From: Phymatolithon calcareum
Lineage: Eukaryota > Rhodophyta > Florideophyceae > Hapalidiales
Assembly: GCA_977006965.1 (NCBI GenBank)
Contig: OZ345379.1
Coordinates: forward strand, 1,736,001 to 1,800,000
Length of the DNA stretch: 64,000 nucleotides
Reading direction: 5' to 3'
In this document: positions 1-9,854 of the stretch, piece after piece
Position numbering within the stretch: position 1 is the first letter of the stretch
Layout: every line of letters begins with the position of its first letter
Translations under genes and position numbers: made by a program
The notes under the pieces: model-generated
Told to the model about the DNA's origin: nothing
Database searches by the model: none
The model's input: the letters and a program-made list of their open reading frames with translations, nothing else

Positions 1-1056
1 AACCCCCACGTGTTGTACGACACATTTCTATCATTTTCGCTACGGCGCGTTTCTCTCAGTCGGAATAGTACAGTGATCTGCCTCATGCACTTCATCCATG
101 GGTGATCAGAAAGATGCGCTGCAGCTTAGAAGAGTAGATCCTCGTCCATGCTATGCAAGTATGTAATAAAATTCTAGCTGGATCTTGAGGCGTTTGAGAA
201 GCTCTCGTGAAGTTGTCGTCTTTCGTAACGTTGCAAAAGTAATTCGGCGAGAGTGGCAAGTAAACTTCTTAACAAGTCATTAGGGCTGTCAAGCTTGTTC
301 AATTGGTAGTGTTCAGATGAAAGGAATTTCTAGCGTGTACGCGAGACTGTGCGTACTACGCACAGTCTCGTGGGCGGCTTAAGTGACCGTAAGCAAGAAG
401 ACTGTTTTTGAAAAGCTTGAATGACAGCCTGAACTCTTTTGAAGAAGACTACTAAGCTGTCGCACTTTGAAATCTTCAAGTCTTGTCCATCTTCATTCAC
501 AGCAGAAAAATAATAAAACGCCAAATTGAGGACATGCAGCAGAAAAAATACAACGCGCCAAGTTGAGGTTGATTACACGTCGACTTGTTAATACTGGTGT
601 ACTGTAGCCTGTGAATCTTTGCCGTAAGTACAACAGAACAGCACTGGGGGCGCAAAAATTGGCCAGGATCCAAAAATGTGAAGTTGTCAATCTCTCTCAC
701 CAGAGTTTTTGGGTCATACTTTGTCAACAGCAGTTTCAGAACTTCTGTTTTATAGTTTCAGAGGTCTTCATAATGCAGTTCCGACCGGAGTTGGTTTTCT
801 TCATTCAGCGTTGCCTTGGAACTGTAGGTTCATGAACTCAGAATTGACACCTGCTGCAGTTCTACTGCGAAGCAGGAAGAAAATATTTGTCAAAGTCTTT
901 TGGATGCGCTAAAGTGATGTGATAAGGATCTGGCTAGCCGAAGCTTAAGGCGTATCACAGAGTTTTTACTGTAGCCTCCTGCAGCTTAGCCGCATGTAAT
1001 GCAAACAAATCGATGCGACTGCGGCGCCGTACACGTGCAAGTGTGATCGAGTCAAC
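1..1056. other. Intergenic stretch, no gene recognised
   Basis: Only short overlapping open frames are seen, none with a recognisable domain. A motif beginning GTGTACTGTAGCCTGTGAAT (about 596-640) recurs near 3014, 6505 and 7100, so this stretch belongs to the same dispersed-repeat landscape as the next 8 kb. Confidence 0.5.
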
Positions 1057-2460
1057 TTGGTATTTAATCTCGTGTCCGGGTCCATAGCACGGGAGCACGA
1101 TATCAACACTTTCGCACGTGCGCAAGTGGTGGAATTTGTTTTACCATCAATTTCATTGTGCGCTGATGGTCCTGTCGAACAACCACGCGAGGTAAAGGCC
1201 TTGAGAAGAGACAATGGCTCCAAAGAACTACCAGCTGACCTACCACACGGTCTTGAAGAACGCCGATATCGGACCAGGCGTCGCTCGTGCATTGTAAGAA
1301 TGTGTCCAAGCCTATACCATCGTAGGTCCCTGTTGCACATGTCTATCATCATGTGTATTTCCACGACACATTGCGATCTTACACGAGACTTTCAAAGCGC
1401 TTTAACTCCATGCATGTCCTTGATCCGAGCTTATGTGATACTGCGACTACGACCGACACAGCCTGGGTATGTCTATTTCCAATCAATGACTTCTTTGCTT
1501 CGCGGTCTAACACTATCTTGCACTCTAACACAAAAAGCCTGTTGCACATGTCGATCATCATGTGTATTTCCACGACGTTTCCCAAACCGTTCCGTGATGC
1601 ATTGCGATCTTACCCGAGACTTTTTATTGTGCTTCAGGTCGCTCTTGCCCAGGACGCCCTATTTGGGATCTCGTACAAATATTCGGAATGCATTGAACTG
1701 GACACACAATATGGGACAAGCAGGCAAACTACCTGAAGAAGTTGGGCATCGTCAGTGTCATAAGCCATGTTTGTACAACGTTTACTCGTTCAACGTTCTC
1801 TTCCCTCTATTTTTCCAACAGGCCATGCTGTGCAAGTCGTCAATTTTCCGTTTCCTTGCATTGTGTACCAATCGCGGTAGCCTCTCGCCGATTGACAATC
1901 TGGACTAATACATGCAATGTTCTTGTCGGCTCCACTAAGAGAGCTAACTTGGTGAGAACATGCAAGATCACCTGCTTCACGTCGCCATACTATTACTGTT
2001 TTGAGTTATTGACCCCCATCTTACGCCGAAGCAAAACTGATCCCTTAAGATGGTAATTTTTTTTAAAATAATAAACATTTGTGTGCTCCGTCGTTCCATT
2101 AACGTTCACGCAGATTTATTCCAACTTTCCCACAACGGAAGATTTCTCCGCTTTGTGTGTCCTGCATTACTCCTCGCAGTGCAGTCTATTTCATGCTCCA
2201 GGTGCAACTTTTAGGTGCCGTCCTTTCAACTGCACTACGACATCAGTGGATGCTCCCGCCACAGAAGCCTGTAAGCTCCGCTGCAGTGTCTTCCGCCAAC
2301 AGAACTGAAGTATGGAGTCTCAAAACCTTCACCTTTGTGCACGCCAACAGGGATCTCTAAACTCCAGCTAGCCATATCCTCAAGACTTCAGTTTGTGTCA
2401 TACTCAGACTGGGCCCGCAGGAATATTCACGTGGAGTTAAATCTTCATTTTTGCGCCTCC
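1057..2460 (+). other. Long open stretch without ATG; internal direct duplication
   Basis: A plus-strand frame stays open from 1057 to 1908 (about 283 codons) but begins at TTG, and I recognise no domain. An ATG in good context at 1213 heads only a 26-codon frame ending at TAA; GTAAG overlaps that stop, so a spliced gene is conceivable but unproven. A roughly 62-bp segment (1332-1393) recurs in diverged, expanded form at 1541-1623. From 2060 to 2460 nothing is recognised. Confidence 0.3.
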
Positions 2461-2463
2461 AGT

Positions 2464-3193
2464 GTACATCCTCGAGGAGAAAAGATGTAATCTTCCAAGA
2501 GACCGTCAGAGGAGACTGCAAACCTACTACTAGTAGGTTTGCAGTCTAGAACCTCCCAACGCCTCACCTAGTAGATGAGGCGTTGGGACGTTCTAGACCA
2601 GATTACGAAAAGTAACAGGACTTGCCTTTCAAACGGGTTTCTACGGCAGCGTAGTCTGGCCACGCATAACCTCCTTGATTCGAATTTATCTACCAACGAA
2701 TGCACGTGTGAGTCGTTTGCACTCATCTGCCATGTCAGGACCCATCTGAGATGATTATGAAAAGCGTTACAGCCAGCAATAGTCATTCGCTTCCAGCTGC
2801 GTGCTGGCTGCAACGCACTTTATTCCATATGTATATATTCCACGACTCATGTCATCATATATATATATAAATAATGACATGAATCGTGGAATACTTACAA
2901 AAACCAAATTTGATTTCAGATCGCGCGCTATAACTTTGGCCATCACCGTTCGAGATGCTCTTATAATGGATTTGCATTACTGCTAGTTTTTTAATTTTTT
3001 ATTTTTTTTAAAGCGTGTACTGTAGCCTGTGAATCCTTTTCGTTTGTAAAACAGTACAGTACAACCTCCAGGAGAAAAGATGTAATCTTCCAAGAGACAG
3101 TCAGAGGAGACTGCAAACCTACTAGGGTGACTCTATTCTTATGTCTGGTATTCTATCTGAGCCCCTAGCATGTACTCGACCATTCGTGCTAGT
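2464..3193. repeat. Dispersed ~730-bp palindromic repeat, copy 1
   Basis: This segment is repeated as a near-identical direct copy at 6553-7278. It opens and closes with related ~60-bp direct repeats (2464-2530 and 3059-3125). Inside are an almost perfect 33-bp palindrome (2514-2546, 16-bp arms around one base) and a second hairpin (2544-2598). A third inverted repeat at about 2840-2890 has an AT-rich centre that copy 2 lacks. No coding capacity is seen. It looks like a non-autonomous element or foldback repeat; its class is unknown. Confidence 0.7.
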
Positions 3194-3195
3194 AA

Positions 3196-3507
3196 CAATA
3201 CCAATATTCACAATGCCTCATCATCCCCTGAACCGGAATCATCGGTAAACATTACATTATGAAAAATAACTACTGTCGAGAAACGTGCGAGTCGAACCAG
3301 GTCTTGTCTTGTCAAGCCGCTGCAACGACAGGGCTCCGAAATTCTGACTGTCAAGAGAGACCTCACCCTTCCACACCATGTTCTTGAAGAGCTATGGTGG
3401 AGATTAAGAGAGGGAAAGTTGAAACATGCTTGTTTGAGAGAATATATTTGTGGGGCTGCCAACAGCAGCATAATAAGTGCATCTTCTTTCATTCACAGGT
3501 TGTAAAT
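3196..3507. repeat. Duplicated 3' flank of membrane-protein gene 1, with LINE empty site
   Basis: Bases 3196-3318 match 10583-10709 downstream of the psbQ-like gene. Bases 3312-3507 match 16542-16745 and the equivalent part of the 58-kb locus. Locus 1 carries a LINE exactly between these halves, so TCAAGCC at 3312-3318 is the empty insertion site. A plus-strand frame (about 3262-3507) is open here without an ATG. It is frameshifted in the other two copies, so it is probably a decayed exon or chance. Confidence 0.7.
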
Positions 3508-3624
3508 TACCGTATGTATTGTGTGTGCGCCGATTTGCAGTTAGTGCGCAAAATCTTGATGGGAACTAAAGCAATTCAACTATCTAAAACGCTGCTGTTT
3601 CAAGTTGCAAAACTATAAATGTTG

Positions 3625-4875
3625 TTACACAATGGTAACAACGGATAGTTCACGCTCGGTGGGAGCACCAGCTGCGTCGGCCTGCGACGGTGCGGCCCGG
3701 ACCATAATGGTAATCCAGTGCAGACTTCGACGAGGCCCAAATGGACGTGGAGATGAGTTTGGTCCTTCGACCGGGTCGCTGCCGTTCGCCCTTTGACAAC
3801 TACACCTGAAAATCGTGATGAACGCAGCAATAATGGTGGCTGCGGCGGCGATGACAGGTCCTATCCAGAACCACGAATGGATTGCAGTGCCTTTGTCTTC
3901 TCTCTTATCTGCTTTTTCTTCCACATCTGAGCTCATCTCATCTGTGGCGGACTTTGCATATTGGTTTCGGTCATCATCAGATGCTCCTGCTTTCGGCTGT
4001 ACTTCTGATGCTTCAGCATCAAAAGCTTCTGGTCCGTCAGACGATACCGCAGTTTGTTCCAACCTGATGCTCACTTGAGTCGGCTTCTCGGTGCCAAATC
4101 GATAAAGGCACGCTCCATCCTTGCTTCGAAGGATAAGGTGGCGCATTCCCTGACGAAACTCGTGCGGACTTCCGAGATCCATAACGACGCATTTGGATTT
4201 TGGGTGAGCAAATATCATCAGCAAGTCAAAACGATGCTCTTCTGAGCTCGTCACATCTACGGCTGATTTTGCATATTGGCTTTGCTCATGAGCAGATGCT
4301 CCTGCTGTCGATTGTGCTTCTGATGCCTCAACACCAAAAGCTTCTAGCCCGGCTGACGATACCGCAGTTTGTTTCATCGTAATGCTCACTTGAGTCGGCA
4401 TCTCGATGCCTTGTCGATAAATACACGATCCATCCTTACTTTTAAGGACAAGGTAGCGCACTCGCTTACGAAACTCTTGCGGGCTTCCGAGATCCTTGAG
4501 GACGCATATGGCGGTGGATTTCGGGTGAACGCATATCGCCAGCAAGTCAAAACGTTGCTCGCACGCACAGAGAATCGAGGATAACCCACAAACGACTCTG
4601 GTTGATGCCGCATTATTTTTCACTGCCCGAGCAGACAGGCAGCTTATCTGACTTAAGCTCGATTCGCCGAGCGAGCTCGACACATCGCCCAAGAGAGTGC
4701 TCTTCCGCGCAAGTTTGATCGACGCCCTTGTAGCTTGTACCGTTTCGCTCGTCCTGCATATCTTAAGATTTCCCTTGTGCAGAGCGTATTTTCCCAGAAG
4801 GCCGGTGCACGCGGTCTGGGCGGAGGCGAACAGTTTGAGGACTAGAGCCAAGAAAATCACTTTCTTGTCGACCAT
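3625..4875 (-). CDS. Putative type I membrane protein, duplicated ectodomain (family member 1)
   Basis: A 416-residue protein that I cannot assign to a known family. Residues 1-20 form a signal peptide ending near Ala-Ser-Ala-Gln. Residues 108-214 and 215-320 are two copies of one ~106-residue module; each starts RFDLL and contains HPKS, DLGSP.EFR and SKDG motifs. After an acidic/basic stalk comes one transmembrane helix (about 335-356), then RCSC and a Pro/Ser-rich cytoplasmic tail. The two 319-residue relatives (16855-17814 and 58357-59316) have one module. The frame is uninterrupted and has its own TATA box, and the family stays open in three places, so this is likely a real gene. Function is unknown; a surface receptor or adhesin-like role is only a guess. 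Confidence 0.75.
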   Translation of the reverse strand: MVDKKVIFLALVLKLFASAQTACTGLLGKYALHKGNLKICRTSETVQATRASIKLARKSTLLGDVSSSLGESSLSQISCLSARAVKNNAASTRVVCGLSSILCACEQRFDLLAICVHPKSTAICVLKDLGSPQEFRKRVRYLVLKSKDGSCIYRQGIEMPTQVSITMKQTAVSSAGLEAFGVEASEAQSTAGASAHEQSQYAKSAVDVTSSEEHRFDLLMIFAHPKSKCVVMDLGSPHEFRQGMRHLILRSKDGACLYRFGTEKPTQVSIRLEQTAVSSDGPEAFDAEASEVQPKAGASDDDRNQYAKSATDEMSSDVEEKADKREDKGTAIHSWFWIGPVIAAAATIIAAFITIFRCSCQRANGSDPVEGPNSSPRPFGPRRSLHWITIMVRAAPSQADAAGAPTERELSVVTIV

Positions 4876-4940
4876 AGCGGAGTGAAGACGAAGGGGTCGT
4901 GTGGTGAAAACTTGTGGAGCTGTCGCGAAAGACGAGACCC

Positions 4941-4950
4941 TAATTTATAG
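4941..4950 (-). promoter_or_regulatory. TATA box of membrane-protein gene 1
   Basis: The minus strand reads CTATAAATTA about 66 nt upstream of the ATG at 4875. The other two family members have AT-rich TATA-like boxes at nearly the same distance (17881-17889 and 59381-59389). This supports both the promoter and the chosen start codon. Confidence 0.6.
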
Positions 4951-5019
4951 TGCGCAGAAGCGCGGCAGGGGAAACCTTACTTCCTGAAGATGGATTCAAT
5001 CATGAAACATAGTCATGCA

Positions 5020-5350
5020 GCACACTGTCACGGTACCTTCACGGTTGCGATGCCTACAGTTGATATTCAATAGAGCACCTCTTTGGAGAAAATCAGTACT
5101 TGGTGCATACTTTGGTGTCACAGCCGTGATTGAGCTGGTCGCGCTCCAACGCATTCTATCTTCATCCAAGATTAGTCCTGAAATTGAATATGAATGTAAG
5201 CGACTCACTGGAGCACTTGTTGGGAGAGAAATACGAATCAAGGATATACTGAATATTCAAACTACGTGAGCTTGGAAAATCGTGCGAAAGCAGCCCTGTT
5301 ACTCTTCAAGAGAGGCCTTGGGAGCTTTTAAAATAAATCAACACATATTA
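5020..5350 (+). pseudogene. 3' tail of a LINE (ORF2 C-terminus and 3' end)
   Basis: Translation of 5015-5269 matches the last ~70 residues of the LINE at 10710-16541 (FNR.PLWRKS, CKRLT.AL.GREIRIK motifs), and the 3' end AAATAAATCAACA matches too. Everything upstream is missing, as expected of a severely 5'-truncated insertion. It is clearly more diverged than the copies in the 10-16 kb and 48-58 kb blocks. Confidence 0.75.
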
Positions 5351-5844
5351 CCTGTCACGGTACAGAACCTTCTGTCCGAGTCGCTGCATCTGCAATGTCT
5401 CCTCCAGCCACGTAGACACCACCGCGAGTCGTAGAAATGGAAAATTAGTCGTGGTTAAGAGGAGCAGATGAAAATAAATGTGGTGCGTAATGCGAATGGC
5501 TTTCATGTGTTAATTTGTATCCTCCAAATGAAGAACTTGTCGATAGGTGTAATCATCGGGGGTACAGTCAAGCCTGTACTAAGGCAAGAACTATCATCTA
5601 GAAATAGAACTGCCAGATTCGAGGAAATAACAACCGTCTGGAAAAAGACAGGTTTAAATAGCTTGTCGGAGGTGAATCGATGCCGAAATAGTGCATTTGT
5701 GGGATCTAAACTATCAGTGCGGCTTGGCTCTGTGTATCTCGCTGGTCATGTATTACCCGTGAACGCCGTACGACGGAGTAAAATCATCATGCTCCTGGTC
5801 CTGGCGCACGCACAGATCGCCAGGTGGTACTGTACGTGTGGCTG
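5351..5844. other. No supported gene; one 129-codon ORF of unknown meaning
   Basis: A plus-strand ATG frame at 5468-5857 encodes 129 residues with no recognisable domain, signal peptide or relative in the window. It could be chance. Confidence 0.3.
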
Positions 5845-6043
5845 GAGCGCATCATAATTTGCAGAGAAGTTTGGCAAGAAACCGATCAGATCATCTGACA
5901 TGCTAGCATGTGGCATGATGCAACTGACTCACTGAGAGAGCAGGAGCGCATCATAATGTGCAGCTGCAGAGAAGTTGGCAAGAAAACGATCAGATCATCT
6001 GACATGCTAGCATGTGGCACGATGCAACTGACTCACTGAGAGC
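5845..6043. repeat. Tandem duplication of ~99 bp
   Basis: Two adjacent units begin GAGCGCATCATAAT at 5845 and 5944 and share GATCAGATCATCTGACATGC and ACTGACTCACTGAGAG. They differ by a few substitutions and short indels. Confidence 0.85.
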
Positions 6044-6552
6044 AGCATATTAACCCGAAAATTATTTGGTTTATTAAATGCTGCCGTGCCTCTCACGTGG
6101 GGGTGTGTGTCCATGTAAATTACTGTATCCGATCGGATTTTCTCCCCTTCAACCACATACATATCATACTGTATGTACAGATCCGACCACCACAACGAAT
6201 TGTTTTTATTCGGTGCGTTGGCCCAAAAGGAAGGAAGGACGGATGTTTGAAATAGAGCGGACTGCATGCAAGCTGCAGCTTCCACACAGTACTGTAAAAC
6301 ATAACCATACTGTACAGTATGATACAGTACAAATTAAATTTGATACGACGGTACAGTACTGTAGTGCTTTTTAGATATATTTTTGATACTCGAAACCCCC
6401 CTCATAATTTACCGTGCACAACGCGACCAACGTTTTCAGTATAGCTATCAAGGTTACTGTACTGTACAGTACAAATTAAATTTGATACGACGGTACAGTA
6501 CTGTAGTGTGTACTGTAGCCTGTGAATCTTTGCCGTAAGTACAACAGAAACA
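6044..6552. repeat. AT-rich stretch dense in TACTGTA/GTACAGTAC motifs
   Basis: No gene is seen. A ~43-bp sequence containing AAATTTGATACGACGGTACA occurs twice (about 6324-6366 and 6467-6509). Self-complementary TACTGTA/GTACAGTAC words are packed through 6280-6520 and reappear at 7800-7960. Confidence 0.6.
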
Positions 6553-7278
6553 GTACATCCTCGAGGAGAAAAGATGTAATCTTCCAAGAGACCGTCAGAG
6601 GAGACTGCAAACCTACTACTAGTAGGTTTGCAGTCTAGAACCTCCCAACGCCTCACCTAGTAGGTGCGGCGTTGGGACGTTCTAGACCAGATTACGAAAA
6701 GTAACAGGACTTGCCTTTCAAACGGGTTTCTACGGCAGCGTAGTCTGGCCACGCATAACCTCCTTGATTCGAATTTATCTACCAACGAATGCACGTGTGA
6801 GTCGTTTGCACTCATTTGCCATGTCAGGACCCATCTGCGATGATTCTAAAAAGCGTCACAGCCAGCAATAGTCATCTGCTTCGGTAATAATGGAATCAAA
6901 TGACTATTGGTGGCTGCAACGCACTCTACTGTATCCCATATGTATATATTCCACGACTCATGAGTCGTGGAATACTTACAAAAACCAAATTTGATTTCAG
7001 ATCGTGCGCCATAACTTTGGCCAGCACCGTTCGAGATGCTCTTATAATGGATTTGCATTCGTGCTAGTTTTTTTAATTTTTTATTTATTTTTTTAAAGTG
7101 TGTACTGTAGCTGGTTAATCTTTTTCGTAAGTACAACAGTACAGTACAACCTCCAGGAGAAAAGATGTAATCTTCCAAGAGACCGTCAGAGGAGACTGCA
7201 AACCTACTAGTGCGACTCTACTCTTATGTCTGGTATTCTATCTGAGCCCCTAGCATGTACTCGACCATTAGTGCTAGT
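6553..7278. repeat. Dispersed ~730-bp palindromic repeat, copy 2
   Basis: This is a direct copy of 2464-3193, with the same 33-bp palindrome (6603-6635) and neighbouring hairpin. Where copy 1 has an AT-rich insertion, this copy has the uninterrupted palindrome CCACGACTCATGAGTCGTGG (about 6951-6970). Confidence 0.7.
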
Positions 7279-7307
7279 GTATAGCTTCAGATGAGGAAAG
7301 TTCGGCT

Positions 7308-7421
7308 ATGTTTTCTTACGACTGGATTTTCTCGGATGGCTCATTTACGCCCGCCTCCGAAAGACCGAGTACACTGCAGTTGCTGAATCACAACAAATTG
7401 TACAAAGTAGCACTGAATTAA
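7308..7421 (+). pseudogene. Duplicated short coding remnant, copy 1
   Basis: A 37-codon frame beginning MFSYDW..SDGSF and ending KLYK.ALN plus stop. It aligns in frame with 8830-8943, sharing start, stop and about half the residues. I do not recognise the parent protein. It may be the 3' end of a decayed gene or transposon ORF. Confidence 0.4.
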
Positions 7422-7431
7422 TGCCAAGAGG

Positions 7432-8442
7432 GCGAAATTATTCAACTTGTGAAATATTATATCCTCTAGAGCTAAAAACACAGTACTGCTGTGTTGTATT
7501 ACCGTGGGTTGCACTGTATGTTAAAACCGACATCTAGACCATTGGAGCGGAATTTGTTGTGGAAGATATTTCTGGCCTCTACCCTTTTCACGGGTCGCGA
7601 ATTGACTGGACTTTCCTGGCACAATGCTGACGTAGCACGGTAGTAGCGGACCTCCCTCTGCTACCCCAAATCTGCCACGTACATAGCACGCACGTCACAG
7701 ATACAATAGATGCCTTTTCCCGCACCTCCTATTTTGCCACACACGTCGATACAGTGCTATGCGAGCATCAGACGACCACAACGGTTCCTCCGAGCATATT
7801 GACATCAAATAATACTGTACTGTACTGAGTAGGAGTAAAAAGTAGAGAAATTCACTGAGTACTACTGTACAGTGAACAGTAGAGTAGAGATATTCGCAGT
7901 CCCAGCGCGTGTACTGTACTGCTCATGTACGGTACAGCATGCCGCCATTGGAGCATCATGCATTGGATGCAGCGCATATATACATTGAAGAGGTCTGACA
8001 CTGGGGAGACATGTGCCGGTGCGGGTTGCAAGCATGTTCATATACTTTAACGTTCCCTTGGTACAATGCGTTACGATATAGTGGACGGTACGTGAATAAG
8101 TTCGTCATGAATGCCTACCGTACGGCTCAGTGGATCTTGCTTCCATGAACCGTGAATCGCGTGCGAAGGAGCATTGCCAGGAATCCTGGCGCAAGAGGAC
8201 ATGCCGAGCGCCACAAGGAATGCTAGCAGTTATCATAATATCCGGTGCATTGGTCCAAGAGGATGGAGGAAGGAAGGGCGATACAATTTTCCGAGAGAGC
8301 CTCGGAGGAGACTGGAATATCTCAGAAATATCAGAAAGTTAAAGCGCCTCAGTAATAGTCATTTTCTTCGGTTATATATAGGACATGATGAGTCGTGGTG
8401 TACTTACAGAAACCAAATTTGAGTTCATATCCGGCGTTTTAC
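7432..8442. other. No gene recognised
   Basis: Only short frames without domains are present. TACTGTA-type words are frequent at 7810-7960. The stretch just before 8443 resembles the sequence flanking the palindromes of the 730-bp repeats (GAGTCGTGG followed by CCAAATTTGA). Confidence 0.5.
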
Positions 8443-8773
8443 AACAAAGCATTGGAAAAAATAATTGCTATTGTAATTATTTAAATTATTGTTCCAATAA
8501 TTTATTCCTGAGTCTCGCATATTTATTGTATTTATTGAGATCGTCGTGGTTGCGACAATTATTGTATCGGACTCCTCATTTTTTCGATCCGGTTATTCTA
8601 TCGCGACAGAAAGTAGCAAGAAGGATCCAATAATTCGGGGAATAACCAGTTATTTATACCTCACTGAACTTGAATACAATAATTTATTGCTTCTGCGTTC
8701 AACAATAAATTATTTATTCTCGACACTTTTCGAGAAAAGAATAAAAATAAATAAATAATTCCAATGCTTTGTT
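8443..8773. mobile_element. MITE-like insertion with 15-bp terminal inverted repeats
   Basis: The element opens AACAAAGCATTGGAA and closes with its exact reverse complement. It is flanked on both sides by TTAC, a probable 4-bp target-site duplication. Its 331 bp are AT-rich with many AATTATT-type words and no credible coding frame. Family is unassigned. Confidence 0.75.
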
Positions 8774-8829
8774 TTACAAGGCCATGATTGCTCTAGCTTC
8801 AGGCGAGGAGGCAGCAAAAAAGGTGCGCT

Positions 8830-8943
8830 ATGTTTTCTTACGACTGGACTCTCTCGGATGGCTCATTTGTGCCCGTCTACGCAGCGCCGAGTCCACTGCC
8901 GATGCTGAATCGCAACATGTTGTACAAAGCAGTCCTGAATTAA
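8830..8943 (+). pseudogene. Duplicated short coding remnant, copy 2
   Basis: This is the counterpart of 7308-7421: a 37-codon frame starting MFSYDWTLSDGSF and ending at TAA, aligned in frame with the first copy. The MITE at 8443-8773 interrupts its upstream region. Confidence 0.4.
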
Positions 8944-8975
8944 TGTCAAGTGCGAAATGACTCAAGCTGTCGAAG

Positions 8976-9760
8976 AGTACATCCTCAAGAGCAAAAACCA
9001 TCTACTACCCCAAATCTGTCAAGTACGTAGTACGTACTTGCGCAAGTGGTCATGCGTGGCGCTGCCACGACGGTGATCGGTCGAGAAGCGCAACGCGCAG
9101 GGGCGCGCGCGTGCACGCGCGCGCCCAAGAATGAAGTTGTAGGTGCGAAGGCTGCCATTGTTCTGACGGGGATTTACGGAGACGGGCTGGCCAACGTCCA
9201 CGCAGCAGCAGGTCGTCAAACAACGGGTCCACAAGAAGGCTGCTGGAGGATAGTTGACGTGAGTCAGAAATGTTTTTCCAAGAAGATGAGGTCTGGTTGT
9301 TTCGGGCACACTTGGACGCAGCCTATTTGCTGAGAAATGCTCTTCCGACTATTCTTCCAATTGGAATACATCGCGTCGCATGAAGCCCAATGACAGACGC
9401 GCTGTGAGCCAGATGGAACGGGTCTCGGCCACATACGGTACAGTATTGAGATCCGTGACGGGATCTCGCTGGAGATTGCAACGTGTCCAACGTGAACACG
9501 TCTCTGTACAGGGTACTGTAACGCATCATAGGTGAGAAGTTGTGATTGGTGGAAAACATTTGCATAAAAATCTGACAGGCACCCAATTAGAGAGATAAAT
9601 ATCTTTAGTTAATCGTATCAGAATACGATTTCTATTGAAGGATACCGGTCTGGGCCAGCTGTACTCATTTTGAGATAGGGATCTCGTCGAAAATGCTCAG
9701 GACATGCCCTTAACAGGCCGGAGACGGCCCTCTCTGCAAAATATCTGCGTCAAGCATCGC
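8976..9760. other. No gene recognised; contains a GC palindrome
   Basis: Overlapping frames at 9019-9333 on both strands have no recognisable domain and lack good ATG starts. The stretch leads into the promoter of the psbQ-like gene. Confidence 0.45.
9101..9126. repeat. 26-bp perfect palindrome of alternating purine-pyrimidine
   Basis: The sequence is GGGCGCGCGCG followed by TGCA and the mirrored arm. It reads identically on both strands. Alternating G/C runs of this kind can adopt Z-DNA or cruciform structure; nothing shows a function here. Confidence 0.8.
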
Positions 9761-9767
9761 TATAAAA
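9761..9767 (+). promoter_or_regulatory. TATA box of the psbQ-like gene
   Basis: TATAAAA lies 94 nt upstream of the ATG at 9855. With the usual ~30-nt spacing, transcription would start near 9790, leaving a 5' leader of about 65 nt. Confidence 0.65.
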
Positions 9768-9854
9768 TGGCGCTTCAAACACGAACAGCCCGGGTTGCAC
9801 CCATACTATAGCGTGAAGAGACCGAACCCAACATTCGGAAAACATCAATTGACA

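Noticed and set aside
1057-1908. 283-codon open frame as a gene
   Set aside because: It starts at TTG, has no recognisable domain, and includes an internal non-coding-looking duplication.
3262-3507. ORF encoding a LEELWWRLREGKL-type peptide
   Set aside because: It has no ATG, and a 2-bp insertion breaks the frame in both other copies.
9795-9854. 20-residue N-terminal extension of the psbQ-like gene
   Set aside because: The extended frame starts at TTG only a few bases from the expected transcription start; the ATG at 9855 has a better context.
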